A DNA stretch of 64,000 nt from Pogona vitticeps (GCF_051106095.1 NC_135785.1:96069001-96133000); one strand, 5' to 3'; positions 30,785 through 43,393 are shown, counted from the first letter of the stretch. Notes: generated by a model from the sequence alone, not told the origin. Made by a program: numbers and translations.

Positions 30785-31085
30785 AAGAGCTTGTTTTTGA
30801 TAGGGACTCAGACTTGAGGCTTGTGACTTGGAACCAAAGACTCAAATTTGGGACTTTGTACCAAAGACTTGGACTCGGACCAAGGATCCCTCTAAGACAT
30901 GTGGCTGTGTGCGTGCAACTCCACCTTCCTCTGCACAGCTTTCTGGAACCCTGTGCGTGGGGAGCGTGGAATCATGCACACACACACAGGGGAGAGGTCA
31001 TGTGAGAGAGGCGAAGCCCCACCTAGAGGGACTGAAATTTGGAGGGTACGTTGACTTGGACTGAAAGGCTTGCCAACATGCCTCT
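30785..31085. mobile_element. Fragment related to the hAT-like AAGTC-rich element
   Basis: It carries GGGACTCAGACTTGAGGCTT, GTGACTTGGA and GACTTGGACTCGG motifs, and an end reading (in complement) ATGTTGGCAAGCC. That end is close to the AGTTGGTAAGTC end of the element at 25464. Boundaries are uncertain. Confidence 0.45.
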
Positions 31086-32189
31086 TGTAAACTAGGCACA
31101 AGATCTGCTGAAAGCTGAAATCTGTCAGGACTTACAGTTGAGAGGCAGATCAGTAGGTGATCCTAGAAGCTGAAGTGAGTGACCAAGGAGGCAATTTCTG
31201 AGAACACCAGTTTAGTCCATGCTTAAGTGATGGATTTGCTCAGATTTGCTCAGATGAGGTCTCAGGGCAAAGTGAGCACCTTTATAAGATAAAGTCCAAC
31301 CTTACTGGGTACTTCAGCCCTTGAGATGCTGCAGTGTCATATCTCTTGGTGGCATTGTAGTGCAGGAGACAAGGCCAGCCAGTATTTCATCATGTAAGCA
31401 TTAGAGCAGTACAGAGAAAATCAGTGCACAGAGCACTTCATATACAGATAGAGATATGAATGATATTCTCCAAGGTGAAATTCTACACTGGATAGACAAA
31501 AATGGATGAGAGCGAGAATGAGAGAGAGAGAGAGAGAGAGATTGAGGGCGGGGCAGACTGTAGTATGCACATGTGTGTGTATGTGTATGTGTGTGTACAC
31601 ACACACACACAAATGTGGAATATATACACAGAGAGATACAGAGGTGTAAAAATGAATGTCTGTGTATCTTCCATTTAAAATTGAATTGAACAAGGACAGT
31701 GATGGCGAACCTATGGCACACATGCCACAGCAGGGTTTCAGATATAGAGATGGAAAAATCTGTCAGTTTTGTTTTCTCTCACATCTGGTCAATTTCTTTC
31801 CGAGCTATATCGAAGGAACTGTGCTAATTTTGGTAAATCTTCCAAACAGTACAACTAAGTTCTTTTTCATTTTCATTGGCTATTTGCTAAGCTCAGCTTG
31901 AAGAAGACCATGTCGTACAGTACTTGCATACCATGTGGGTATTAAAAGAAGGAGACTCTCAGGATAAGAAAGAGATGGCAATGACAATTTAGCACTAGCA
32001 TGGCTGAATACAGAGATTCAAAACTCAACAGAACTCTGCATTAAGCACTCGTATGCTGGGCCTAGGTTGGTGTTTTTGTCAGTTTCAGCTTCTCCCACAT
32101 GCCTCCCTTTTAAGTGTCATATTCAGGCCGTCTCAGACGAATTTGGTTGAACTCTTATTTTAAAAAAACTTGAAACAAAATAAAATTTG
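31086..32189. other. Intergenic with microsatellites and a hAT end
   Basis: A GA run at 31520-31540 and TG/CA runs at 31573-31611. CAGTGATGGCGAACCTATGG at about 31698 looks like one terminus of a hAT-type element whose other end I do not find. No gene recognised. Confidence 0.5.
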
Positions 32190-32287
32190 GTTGTTGTGGG
32201 TTTTTCGGGCTCTTTGGCCATGTTCTGAAGGTTGTTCTTCCTAATGTTTCGCTAGTCTCAATGGCTGGCATCTTCAGAGGACAGCAC
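32190..32287. repeat. Unassigned dispersed-repeat fragment
   Basis: It holds 'gtgggtttttcgggctcttt', 'ccatgttctgaagg' and 'tggctggcatcttcagagga'. I recognise this from memory as a common repeat end in reptile DNA but cannot assign it a family with confidence. Confidence 0.35.
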
Positions 32288-34040
32288 TCTGCATTATTTT
32301 ATTTTTATTTTTATTTATTTGATTTATACACCGCGCATCTGGCCTAAAAGACCACTCTAGGCAGCTTCCAATGTAATAAAACAATAAAATAATACAAAGA
32401 ATTACATAAATCATATTATAACATACACAATACAAAAATAGAGTAAAAAATAAATAAAGGGAGAATAAACAGAAAAATCAGGTGTTAGCTGGAGGGAACG
32501 CCTGAATGTATAGCAATGTTTTTAATTCACTTTTAAAAGTGCCCAGAGTGGGGGCCACACAAATCTCAGGAGGGAGATTGTTCCAGAGGCGAGGAGCCAC
32601 CGCCGAGAAGGCCCAGTTTCATGTCTTTTCCTTCTCGGCCTCTCTCGGCGTCAGGCTCCTCAGCCTCACCTCCTGGCTCACACGGTGGTCCAGGTAGATC
32701 TTGGTGGGAGTAAGCATTCCGCCAAATATCGAGGTCCTAAACCATTTAGGGCCTTATAAGTGAGCATTAAAACTTTAAAGTCGATACGGAAACAAATGGG
32801 CAGCCAGTGCAGCATGGCCAGCGTAGGAGAAATATGCTGATATTTTCTCATTCCACTGAGGAGTCTGGCCGCCGCATTCTGCACCACCTGAAGTTTCTGC
32901 ATCAGCCTCAAAGGCAGCCCCACATAGAGCGTGTTACAGTGGTCTAATCTTGAGATTACAAGCACATGCACCAAGGTAGTGAGCGCCCCCGTGTTGAGAT
33001 AGGACCTCAGCCAGGCAATCCGCCATAGGTGGAAAAAGGCGGTGCGGACTACTGACACCACCTGTGTTTCCATAGCGAGTGTCGGGTCCAGATGTACCCC
33101 CAGGCTCTGGACCCCGCTCTTCGTGGCCAGGGTCACCCCCCAAATGTGAGAGAGTCACCCAAGCCACGGGGTCATCCACCCTCAGAACTTGTCCGGATTC
33201 AGCCTCAGCCCATTTTCCTGCATCCATTGCAGTACGGTCTACAGGCAGCGCTGAAGGGACAGGACGGCATCACCTGCAGTTGGTGAAAAGGAAATGTAGA
33301 GCTGGGTGTCATCAGTATATTGATGACACGATGCTCCACACCCCCTGATGACCCCACCCAGCAGCCTCATATAGATGTTAAACAGCATTGGGGAGATAAT
33401 CGACCCCTGTGGGACCCCACAATTGAGACTCCACAGGGCCGATACATTCTCCCCAAGCTGCACTCTTTGGGGGGGCGGTCTTCCAAGAACGGAGCCAGGC
33501 AAGTGCCAAGCCATCAATTCCCAACTCAGCCTCCACAGGAGGATACCGTGGTCGACAATATCAAAGGCCGCCGAGATGTCGGGGAGGACCAACAGAGACA
33601 TTTTGCCCCGTCAGCCTCCCTCAACAGGTCATCGTACAGGGCGACCAATGCCGTCTCTGTACTGTGGCGCGGCCTGAAGCCCGACTGAAACGGATCCAGG
33701 GCGTCTGTTTCATCCAAGTGGGCTTGAAGCTGGTCGGCCACCACCCTCTCGACCACTTTGCTCATGAAAGAAACATTGGTGACGGGCCTATAATTGCCAA
33801 TTTCATCCACCGCCAAATTAGGTTTCTTTCTTATGGGCCTAATGAGTGTCTCCTTGAGGGCAGATGGAAACCTGCCCTCAAGGAAAGACCCATTTATTAT
33901 TGCTGTGGCCCATTCTGTTGTTATAGGCCTGGCTGCTTTGATTAGCCGGGCCAGGCAAGGGTCCAAGGAGGAGGTGGAGGCCCAGCAACGATCAAGCACC
34001 TTGTCCACAGCGTCAGGTGTCACAGACTGAAAGGAATCGA
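32288..34040 (-). mobile_element. L2-like LINE (copy C), reverse transcriptase to 3' end
   Basis: Minus strand. The 5' end lies near 34040 inside the frame (TPDAVDKVLDRCWASTSSLD). Then come NYRPVTNVSFMSKVVERVVA, LDPFQSGFRPRHSTETALVA, LLVLPDISAAFDIVDHGILL, CGVPQGSIISPMLFNIYM and CHQYTDDTQLYISFSPT. These are the palm motifs of the reverse transcriptase, with YTDD where YADD is usual. The C-terminal region follows, with [37 protein letters not shown] and a 3' UTR with an A/T-rich tail at 32288. At least two frame changes split the frame. 5'-truncated, with no endonuclease. Confidence 0.9.
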
Positions 34041-34471
34041 AAGTTACCGGGCAAATTCTCTACCAACCCTATTCAAAGAAGTCTAGCACAAATATAAAGG
34101 GACAAAGATGCACATCCCTAATGTACAGCAACATATGGAGGCATTTCTATTCATTACCAGGAGAGAATAGTAAGCAAATATGACTAGACCAATAGCTCAT
34201 CCTTTCATTCATATCCATTGCGGGTATATGATTACATGAAAGAAAGGCGAGATGGAGAGAATACTTGACAAATTCTTCATTCTAGTCAATTTAGGCCATC
34301 TCAACACAGCAAGACAGCTTGATGAGGAACATTCAAGCCTGGTGAAATCCATGATCTTCAGAGAAAGGGCAAGAGAAAGAATGCTCCCCGCAGCTCTGTA
34401 ATTTGTATGATTACATCTGCTGTTCTTTCTGTTTGAGAAGCAGGACCAGCTGATTGCTAAAGATACAACAT
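34041..34471. other. Short unannotated stretch
   Basis: A possible hAT-type terminus (complement of TAGGGATGTGCATC) lies at about 34110-34123. Nothing else is recognised. Confidence 0.4.
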
Positions 34472-34809
34472 AAGGTAAAGATTCCCCTTGACATTTAGTC
34501 CAGTCGTGTCCAACTCTAGCGGGTGGTGCTCATCCCTGTTTCCAAGCCACAGAGCCAGCGTTTGTCCGTAGACAGTTTGCAGGGTCACATAGCCAGCATG
34601 ACTAGACACAGAAAGCTGTTACCTTCCCACAGTGGTGGTACCTGTTTATTTACTTGCATTTCACATGCTTTTGAACTGCTAGATTGGCAGGAGCTGGGAC
34701 AAGCGACAGGAGCTTACTCTGTCACGTGGATTCGATCTTATAACTGCTGGTCTTTCAACCTTGCAGCACAGAGGCTTCTGCGGTTTAAAACACAGCGCCA
34801 TCACGTGCT
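34472..34809 (-). mobile_element. Sauria-type SINE, near full length
   Basis: The minus strand runs from a tRNA-like head (GGCGCTGTGTTTTAAACCGC, box B-like GATCGAATCC) through the body (GTAAATAAACAGGTACCACC, TGGCTTGGAAACAGGGATGA) to the tail (AAGGGGAATCTTTACC). It is diverged from the copies at 1165 and 53119. Confidence 0.9.
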
Positions 34810-34811
34810 TT

Positions 34812-36157
34812 AAAAGATATAAACAGCCTACCTAATGCTTCAAATTTGTAAACAAAGCAGCAGCCATTGTTGATTGAGCAATCAGTGAAATTGTGCAATA
34901 TTGCACTATATATGTAATTTTGTGCAAAATGGGCTCTTTGGGGCAAAAACCTCAAGAAGTCTATCAATTTAAACTACATAAACACACACACACACTTCAG
35001 AGCTCCAGGGAAGCCAGCAAGCCCATTGCCAAGCCAAGGACATTCGGCTCAGTGCAGCCATTTTAATGGCTTGACAACAGTAGGTCTTCAGCGATCAAAT
35101 GTAAGCTCATAAATTCCTAAAGCACTCTGAAGGTCTTGCTAAAAGTCTCAAAAGCATGAACAGAGAAGCAGACCACTCAGCTGCTCCATTTATTTATAAT
35201 GAAAGACTGATTTACCCCCCACCTTTCCAATGCCTTCCGAAAGAAATATGATGGATATAACCACGATAAACCTGATGCACAGTAGCGAAACGTTTGACAG
35301 GCATGCCTGTCCATTGCTGCAGTTTCCATGGCTGCCTTGAACAACAGTATATTGTATTTCTTCCTTTTTTTCCCTTCCCCTTACACTATTCCCATAGTCC
35401 CTTTTCTGCTTAAGTATTTTTTACTGTAATTAGGGAAGCAGATGGGGACAATTTGGTAGTGCACATTAGTAATTTGTAACAAGCAATGTTGAGTGAGGAG
35501 GATATTCCCCACTCAATATGGTGTGGAGATTCACTGGCAGAGTTTGCCAGTTAATCAGGAATAAGGCATGGGCATCCCTGCAGGTGTTCCTGGATTACAA
35601 TCCCCATCATCCCCCACCATTGGCCAAGCTGGCTATTGCTGAAAGCAGTTGCTTTCAAGCCACATGTGGAAAGGTGTTCTGTTCCCCCAGATGTAAATAA
35701 CTTCCCTGTTCTTATTCTACTGTTTCTAATTTAAAAGTTCTAGAATTCAGAAATCTGTTATAAGTGTTTATGTCAATATGTATGAGGGATTTGTAAATGA
35801 TGGCATGTTTTGATGGACAAGACCTTTATTGGATTATGAGAAAAATGGAAAAAATATTGGGCTTATAGTATTAGCTCTCCATTTTCATAAACAAGGAACC
35901 AGCACCAGGAATTCATAGCAAAGGACTAGAGCAATGCATGGATTGATATATCTCCATTCTATCATAATAGAAGTAGGGAGAAATCAGAAGTGGCAGTTCA
36001 GCAGCTCAAAAGGATGAGGAGGCATGCCAAAGATCTATCAAGGAACCTTTTTCAGGATATTGGGGATCTGTCTTGAAGGTTGTCGAGGTGGGAGCAGGTG
36101 TTGAACTGGGGGTTAGGTTATGGAATCAAATGGTTTTTCCATCCATCATACTAACGG
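34812..36157. other. Intergenic with repeat scraps
   Basis: A degraded LINE-tail-like TTTATTTATAATG...ACCCCCCACC lies at about 35187-35225. A hAT-type inner segment (GGTGTTCCTGGATTACAATC and CCATCATCCC) lies at 35582-35615. No gene recognised. Confidence 0.45.
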
Positions 36158-36759
36158 TAGAGCTGTGCAAGTGATTCATGACCTACTCTCTATCCAAGTA
36201 TTTCTGCCTGAGCAACAGGAAGACGAGTTATAGATTCTGGTGGGCCCCAGCAAATACAGCCTGGGAGAACTTTGAGGCTGCATTGGTGGTTCAGCTGTCA
36301 CTCTTATTCTCCTATTATGTTTCCTTTTTTGTACTACTAATTCCGATGCTAATGGGATAAATTTCTGTAATCTGCTGGGGAGGCCAGTGACAGGGTGATT
36401 GTTGGAGCATCCTGCTGTACTCCGTCATTGTTGGGTTTTTCACTACCTCACATGCTCCAGGAAGCCAGGCCATTGTCTCTTTGCATGTGCCAGCCTATCA
36501 ACTGATAGGCATGCACATGCACGGAGACAGGAGGCCCTTTTTATGGAAAGGAAGTCAGGGTGAAGTCTTTGAAGATAGTGGTAGTGGAGGAAGAGGAGGA
36601 GGCAAACCACCTAGGATAAGGCAAGAGCAGGTACGGAGGTGTCGAGTGCAGTCGGTGACAGAGTAGGTGGAGGTTTTATGTTTCCTAAACACCCCCCCCC
36701 CAGGCATGAGCACAAAAAATGAACTGATTCATAGTTCTTCCAGTTTTTGCCCATCTCTA
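36158..36759. mobile_element. Possible hAT-like MITE
   Basis: The left end TAGAGCTGTGCAAGTGATTC pairs with the complement of TAGAGATGGGCAAAAACTG at the right. Inward of each end are an 'attcatgac' and a 'tgattcatag' motif. The 8-bp flanks do not match, so the call rests on end similarity to the element at 8646. Confidence 0.4.
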
Positions 36760-39700
36760 ATTCTGAATTTTGCAATTGGCTGGCAAGCATCATAAGAGAC
36801 AATGTTTGTTGTGAGTGAGAGGAGACATTTGCTCTCAAATGCTTCCTTGCTCTCCCCCTTTTTCAATTTGCATACTTGTAGATGGACCAATAGTCAAAGG
36901 CACTTTAGCCCATCTTTGAACTGGAAGAACCATAACACTCAGGAAGCCTGAGCTACTCTAAGCATCTATCACCCTGTTCTTTTTCACACATCCACATACA
37001 AAGATGATGTTACCAGCTATTTATGCCTACACTCCTACACTGAATAACACCTACATAATATTATTGGTCCCACATTACGTGCCAAGTAATTTAAGGGAGG
37101 AAGAGGGGCTTCCTGCCTTCTAGTCAGTACACAGTTCCCCCCTTCCCAAGAAGGAAGACTACAAATAACAAAAGAAGTGGTTTAAAAAAGGCTACTGTCT
37201 GAATGGGGAAATGGTGAGAGAGACGGGGTGTTGTACGTTATCCTTGGGTGAAGGGCAGGAGACTACAGAATCAGTGGACACTATCTATGGCAGCCTGCCA
37301 ATGATTCAGAAATGAACAATAATGTAAGATGGATGCTCTATGTAAACCCTCATCACCTACAGGAGTTTGTTCCCAGACAAAGATAAGGTGCTTGATAAAT
37401 TAATGTTGGCAACTTTCCTCTATCTAGCCTTTCCAACAAGGCTATTGAAAAAATGAAACATTGATTGACTGGCTTACGGTAGCGAGCGAACGTTCCAACT
37501 GTTCCACCACTTATACCAGCCTAAAAAACACTCTGTAGCAACATTTTGTGTATAGCTGATGGGACTTTTTGAACCGCTTTAGTACTATATTGTGCAGATG
37601 GAAAAAAATTTACAGTCCTATCTTGTTTTTTGTGGATCTGGCAGCACTGTGCTACAACAAATGATATTTCTAGGATGACAGTTACAATGCAGAAGGCTAA
37701 TTTCAATATCCTTGGCTGAAATGTAGAAATTTAGGCAAGCACAAGAAATAGATTTGTCTACTTCGCGGTGGAGCAGAGACAGCATTCACAAAACTCGACT
37801 GAGAGCTGTTCATAGCCATGGCACTGTGAAAGGCAAACAGCCCCAATCTGAAGATGGAAGGAGGGGATCCTTCCAGTGTGGAATCAGACATTACTAAGGG
37901 ACTCAAGAGCTTCAATGAGGTACCTCGAGGGCAATGTTTGAGCCTTAGTGAACAATGTAAGGAAAGAATGGTATTCAGAATATTGGCAAATAGAACAGAC
38001 ACATGTAAAGCAAGCATGTTTATTCTGATGGACTTGCATTGTCTCAACTTGACAAGAAAACCTCGCACAAGTCCTTGCCTCTTGGCAAAAGCGAGACACA
38101 GATAACTATTTTTCTCATCAAGGTTTCCACTACATGCACAATCTCCCCATGAAAACAGAACCATCCATGTTGTCAAGCTAAATGCACCATATGGGGCACC
38201 TAATCCTTAGAAGCCTATGTTAAAAAGCAGAATAAGCCATCGTCATCTTACATAATTTCTGATATTTGAATTAAAGTATTATTTGTGCAATGAAAATCAG
38301 TTATTCTTGTGGTTTTACACTGCCCTCTTGCAGTGGTTCTGTACTTCAACAATGCACACAACTAGACAACTGAAGATTTACACCACCGCCCCAGCTAAAC
38401 AGAACACAATGGAATAAAGCTATATAACCGTGGACACTGTGATTGACAGGCAGAAGTAACCAGATACGGTATAGAGCTGAGGAATCCCTTTTTGGTTCTT
38501 ACCACTGGCGTCAAGTTCAAGAAATGGAAACCATTGAAGAAAATGAACGTGTCAATTTCACCAGCAGGTGCAAACAGAAGTCACAGATTTGGGCCCATTG
38601 TAGCAATAAACAACAGAGATTCTGACAGGGGAGACGTCTGGCTGCTACCTCAACCCCAGTCTGGGCTTTATAGCTGTTATGCTCTGAATGGTCTTCTAAT
38701 TCTTTTTACACATACGCTATTGTTCTTTCAAACCAGGATAGGCAAAACATACAAAGAGATGCAGTAGTACTTAGCTGTAACAGCCAAATGCAAATAGCTG
38801 CATTTGTATCAAATCAGAATCAGCAAATTGGTTGATTTGCTTCATTAAGCAAATCAACCAACTGGCACAATTATCTGTCTTTGCGTTATGTATAGATACA
38901 TGGTGGTGCTTTAGCAACTGTATTATCATTAGTGCTCCTCCTTATTTTCAAATAGTCCAGTCACACAGATGAAAGCACATGCATTGTAGATACAATGTTT
39001 CCTATTCTCCCAAAGGCCCATCTTCCAAAGAAAAAATGTTAATGGGAGTTTTCTAGAAATGACTCAAACGTTCAAATACATTTTTAAAAGGATGTCAGTG
39101 TGGGAGAAGTCATTGGACTGGTCAGCATTAACAAAGGCACCCTGCATAAAAAAGGCTGGTGAAAGTACACTGCAATAACAGGGTACACAAATCAGCTGTA
39201 CCTGCAATATTGCTAAAGCCTAGCAGTTCAGTGAGGGAAAGAAATTAGACAAGGAGATGAATATAATGCCACATTTAAATAATGGGACAGAACCAAATTA
39301 GCTGGGTATCAAGAGAAAAAGAGAGATTTACTTTCAGAGACTGAAATTAGATGGGTACTGAGAAAAAAAGAGAGATTTATTTTCAGAGACTGAAGTGCTA
39401 AGTGTTGGGCCTGTTACCGAACAGTGTTTGGAAAATAACAGCCAAGAATTTTCAGGCACAGAGACAACCCAGGCAAGCCAAAACTCCATTCACCTAGCAG
39501 TTCATTTTAGAAATGATATCCCTAGATTTTAAAAATTGTAGAAGATTTAGTTCCACAAATCCATGGAAAGCAAGTTAGTAAGGAAGCTATGTGGCTCAAA
39601 AACTGGCCTGGGAAATTTGGTTTTCTATTTTAATTCTGTTTAGTGAAGCCTTTATATTATTATGTAAGAATGTATTTTTGCATTAGTATTCTGAGGAAAC

Positions 39701-39803
39701 TATGATCTTTTCTGTTTCAGTAAAAATTGGAAAGGACGAGTGTCTCCCATGAGGACATGTCTCTAGATGGACTATCTGGAAGCCACTTAGTAGACTCCAA
39801 AGC
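36760..39803. other. Unannotated intergenic stretch
   Basis: Three kilobases with no recognised repeat family or exon. A perfect 15-nt inverted repeat with a 4-nt loop lies at 38828-38861. The longest frame (157 codons, minus strand, 37703-38176) has no motif I recognise. Confidence 0.45.
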
Positions 39804-40601
39804 TACCGTATTTTTCGCTCCATAAGACGCACTTTTTCTCTCCAAAAAGGTGGGAGGGAAAGTACATGCGTCTTATGGAGTGAATACAATAACCCAGGGT
39901 TCAGCCACCACCACCCAAAAGCCTCCCACTGCCATGCCAAGAGGCCTCTGAACTGGTAGCAGAGACTGCTTGCTGTTCAGACCTCAGGATTCTGCACTGC
40001 TAGCTTTCCAGGATCTGCTTCCTGCAGCCCACCTAGAAAACCAGCAAGGCAAACAGGCCTATGGCAGCAAACAATGCAAATAGCCAAAGACCAAAGGGGA
40101 AAGAGTGATTCTAGAAAAACCAGAAACACAGTCCCCAACTTAAGCAGTTGATTTTCCCACATTTGGGAAATCACAGGGGTCAGCTCATCTGAAGTGCAAT
40201 AGATGAGCCTTACCCTGGGAAAACCACTTTTACAACAATGGTATCTCCCCTGCTAGGTCTGAGTTTGAATGGCCCCTAAACCTCCTGGCCCTTTGTGTGC
40301 ACTATCCCCCAAAGGCATGGTGACCGCCGGCTGTACCTCCTGATCAGAACAGGGCTGCACAGCCCCAGTCCTGAAAGAGGCCAGGAGAGCTACTCAGTGT
40401 TTTGGGGTGCCCCACAGGACCCCCATCAGGGGCTAGATGTTCCTCCCACAATCCTCCAGTGCACAGATATTAGCATATCTGCCTGCTTGCATCACCCAGT
40501 AGGCTTCTCTATTGGAGAAGCAAAGCAGGAAGGAGGAGTCTCTTTCCCTTCACCTTCTGCAGAGAAGTTAGACCATGTGACTAGCCAGACATTTTGAGAA
40601 G

Positions 40602-40602
40602 C

Positions 40603-40636
<34 letters not shown>

Positions 40637-40644
40637 GGAGAGAG
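40602..40644. repeat. (GA)n microsatellite
   Basis: A GA run with two interruptions inside the 5' region of the Tigger-type element. Confidence 0.95.
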
Positions 40645-41920
40645 GACAGAAACAAAAGCTTCTAAAATTGGCAGTAACTTAAACAGGCCTGAGGGGAAGA
40701 TAAAGTTACTACTGAGAGCCTGCTAGAATAGCTCTCTGTAGTTCAGAGCTTTGCAGGAAGCTGCATCACTTCATCATAAATTAGGCCTAAATAGAAGTAA
40801 TTTTGCAGATATTTAAAACATTAAGGGACGGGGGGGGGGAGGCTAATGTGTATTGTTAGCCAAATTTCATTCTGAAGCACAGAATGATTAAAAAGGCACT
40901 GAGCACATGCAGAATAAAGTTCAAAAGGGAAACCAAAAAGGGACCTAACACTCCTTTCCTTAATATATTACCACTGGGGCTACAGGTTTTATTTGGTGTA
41001 TCAGCTTGCCACATTAGCTGAGTCCAGTTTTTATGGACTCATCAGAAGCAAGGCAATTTGAATTGCAGAGGGCAGATCTGAATCACAGATCTGAATATGT
41101 TCAAGTAAAGCTTTGAAATCTTGAAAATTGGTTTAAGAACCCAAGGAGATTTCACACGTACACACACACAATTGCAAAAAATTTTTAGTAGTCTTTTTGT
41201 GTTAACTAAAGCTGCATTGTGTTGCTCCCCCTGTTTTTATTGGTTTTTCTTAATCGTTGTTCGGCCAGCCTTGGTGCAAGTCCTCTTGCCACTGGATGTC
41301 AGAAAGAGAAGCCCCACTGCCATCCCTGCTGCTTGTTGCCACCCCACTTTTGCTGTGATGCCACATTCAGACCAAGGAAGAAAGTAGACAGTAGCAAGAT
41401 CCAGCTGTGTCTCCCAGCCACTGCCATCTCCATCATGTTGGCACCTCTTAGCCAGCTGTGTGCAAACTCCTGATCCCAAAGGTCTTGGGGCCCAAGGGAT
41501 TCTGGGGAGAGGTGGTAATAAAGGATTATTAAACAGGGATCATGAGTTGAAATGTCCCACCATTTCCATTACCAAGGGCAGTGATATTGCCTGACCCCCT
41601 CATGCATCCATGTTCCCTTTGAGTTCACTGCCAACTAGGCAAGAAATACCTATTTTCCCAAAATGTAGGAGGGTAAGGCTGTTTGATCTCAAATGGTTAC
41701 TTAAATCCAGTAGCTTTACGAAGACCCATTACTGCTAGTCATGGTGACTGCAAGAACCATCAGGTTATTCTGTCAATAAGTGTCTGCCTTTTTGGGCTGC
41801 CAGAAGGTTCAATGCACCACCACAATATTGCTGGTAGATTTTATCTTTTCATTGTGATTCCCAGCTACTGTATTTTATCCTATTGGAGTCTCTAAAATTG
41901 GACAACCATCTATCAGATCT

Positions 41921-42008
41921 GCTCTGATTTGGATTCCTGCATTGAACCAGGGATTGGAATTGATGGCTTTAGAGGCCCCTTCCAATTCCATTATTCTATG
42001 ATTCTGTG
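41921..42008 (+). mobile_element. CR1 3' tail inside the Tigger-type element
   Basis: GATTCCTGCATTGAACCAGG, then CCCCTTCCAATTCCATTATT, CTATGATTCTG. The ending ATTCTATGATTCT is the characteristic CR1 terminus. It lies just upstream of the transposase frame, within a DNA transposon, so it is nested. Confidence 0.72.
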
Positions 42009-42064
42009 CTGCTTTGAGGTTATATTTGCAAAAGGAATCAGGCAGTGGATGTGGTGATGAATAA

Positions 42065-43393
42065 GTGGCACATTTTTTCTTGCAGATTACGGGAACTCAT
42101 TCTACCAGTGCAAGGATGATAAGGCAGAAAAGGCTAGCATATAAAATTCCTTTTAAACTAGAGGTAGTAAAATATGCTAAAGAACATGGAAACAGAGCAG
42201 CAGAGAGACATTTTGGGCCTCCGCCATCTGAAAAAATGATTAGAGAGTGGAGGAAACAAGAAGATCAGCTGCAAAAAGCTGATAAAAGTAAGCACACTTT
42301 CCGTGGACATGCTGCAAAGTGGCCAGAGTTGGAGGTGGACATGAAAGAATGGATCATACATCAGCGGAATAATGGCTTCTCTGTCTCGACAAAAATGATC
42401 ATATTTGAAGCAAAACGCATTTCTATAGAGAAAGGCATTCAGGATTTTACAGGATCACCATCATGGTGCTACAGATTTATGAGGCGATGTGGTCTTACTA
42501 TGCGGACCAAAACTAGAATTGCACAAAAAATGCCAGAAGAATATGAATCTAAAATTCTATCCTTTCATAAATTCGTTATTGATGCTAGGAAGAAAAATGG
42601 CTTTGAAATTGGCCAGATTGGGAATATGGATGAAGTCCCGCTAACCTTTGATGTGCCATCTAATAGGACTGTAGATCTGAAGGGTGCCAAAACCATCAGT
42701 GTGAAAACTTCAGGGCATGAGAAGACCCATTACACAACTGTGTTATCCTGCTGTGCCGATGGCACCAAATTGCCACCCATGTTGATTTTCAAAAGGAAAA
42801 CATTTCCAAAAGAAGTGATTCCGCGAGGAGTTGTTGTACATGTACATGAGAAAGGATGGATGGATGAAAATGGAATGAGAATATGGATTGAAAAGGTCTG
42901 GTCCAAACGTCCTGGAGGACTTCTGAAAAAACCTGCCTTATTAGTACTTGACCATTTTAGAGCACATATTAGCGAACCAATAAAAAAATGTTTCAAAGAA
43001 GTGAAGACTCATCTAGCTGTAATTCCCGGAGGTCTTACCAGCCAGTTGCAACCTCTTGATGTTTCCATCAACAAGCCATTTAAGGTCTTAATGAGAGAAA
43101 AGTGGAACAAATGGATGACTGCTGGTAATCATGATCTGACACCTACTGGACAAATGAAGAGGCCCACCATCACTCAAGTTTGTGAATGGGTGAAAACATC
43201 TTGGGACTCAGTGAAGGAGGAGATTGTTGTACAGTCATTCAAAAAATGTGGCATTAGCAATGCCTTAGATGGAACTGAGGACGATATCTTATATGAAGAC
43301 AGCGAAGAAAGTGATGTCAGTGATTGTGAGCAAATGAGCTTCCTAAATTCTGACTCTAGTGATGGTGAGTTCTTGGGGTTTCCAGAAAACTAG
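42065..43393 (+). CDS. pogo/Tigger-type transposase
   Basis: An uninterrupted 442-codon frame. A splice-acceptor-like TTTTTTCTTGCAG ends at 42085, so the true coding start may be ATG 42116 (residue 18, MIRQKRLAYK) or lie in an upstream exon. N-terminal DNA binding: a BrkDBD-like helix-turn-helix (about residues 27-75, KLEVVKYAKEHGNRAAERHF) and a CENP-B-type second domain (about 79-145, WIIHQRNNGFSVSTKMI). Catalytic DDE/D core: Asp189 (GNMDE), Asp296 (LLVLDHFRAH) and Asp332 (SQLQPLDVSINKPFK), giving DD35D spacing. The C-terminus is acidic. It would cut and paste DNA between TA sites in the nucleus. Its BrkDBD plus DDE layout resembles the host gene POGK, but the flanking inverted repeats show it is a transposon. 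The frame looks complete; function is inferred. Confidence 0.93.
   Translation: MAHFFLQITGTHSTSARMIRQKRLAYKIPFKLEVVKYAKEHGNRAAERHFGPPPSEKMIREWRKQEDQLQKADKSKHTFRGHAAKWPELEVDMKEWIIHQRNNGFSVSTKMIIFEAKRISIEKGIQDFTGSPSWCYRFMRRCGLTMRTKTRIAQKMPEEYESKILSFHKFVIDARKKNGFEIGQIGNMDEVPLTFDVPSNRTVDLKGAKTISVKTSGHEKTHYTTVLSCCADGTKLPPMLIFKRKTFPKEVIPRGVVVHVHEKGWMDENGMRIWIEKVWSKRPGGLLKKPALLVLDHFRAHISEPIKKCFKEVKTHLAVIPGGLTSQLQPLDVSINKPFKVLMREKWNKWMTAGNHDLTPTGQMKRPTITQVCEWVKTSWDSVKEEIVVQSFKKCGISNALDGTEDDILYEDSEESDVSDCEQMSFLNSDSSDGEFLGFPEN

Noticed and set aside
30465-31005. Frames with Tyr-Ile-His-Thr or Met-Tyr-Val-Cys repeats
   Set aside because: Produced by the CATA microsatellite; no protein motif outside it.
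37703-38176. 157-codon minus-strand frame as a host gene or retrocopy
   Set aside because: No recognisable domain, no polyA tail, no splice pattern, and similar-length frames overlap on the other strand.
42065-43393. Domesticated host gene related to POGK
   Set aside because: It lies between matching inverted ends with TA duplications, so it is a transposon gene; copy-number data could reopen this.
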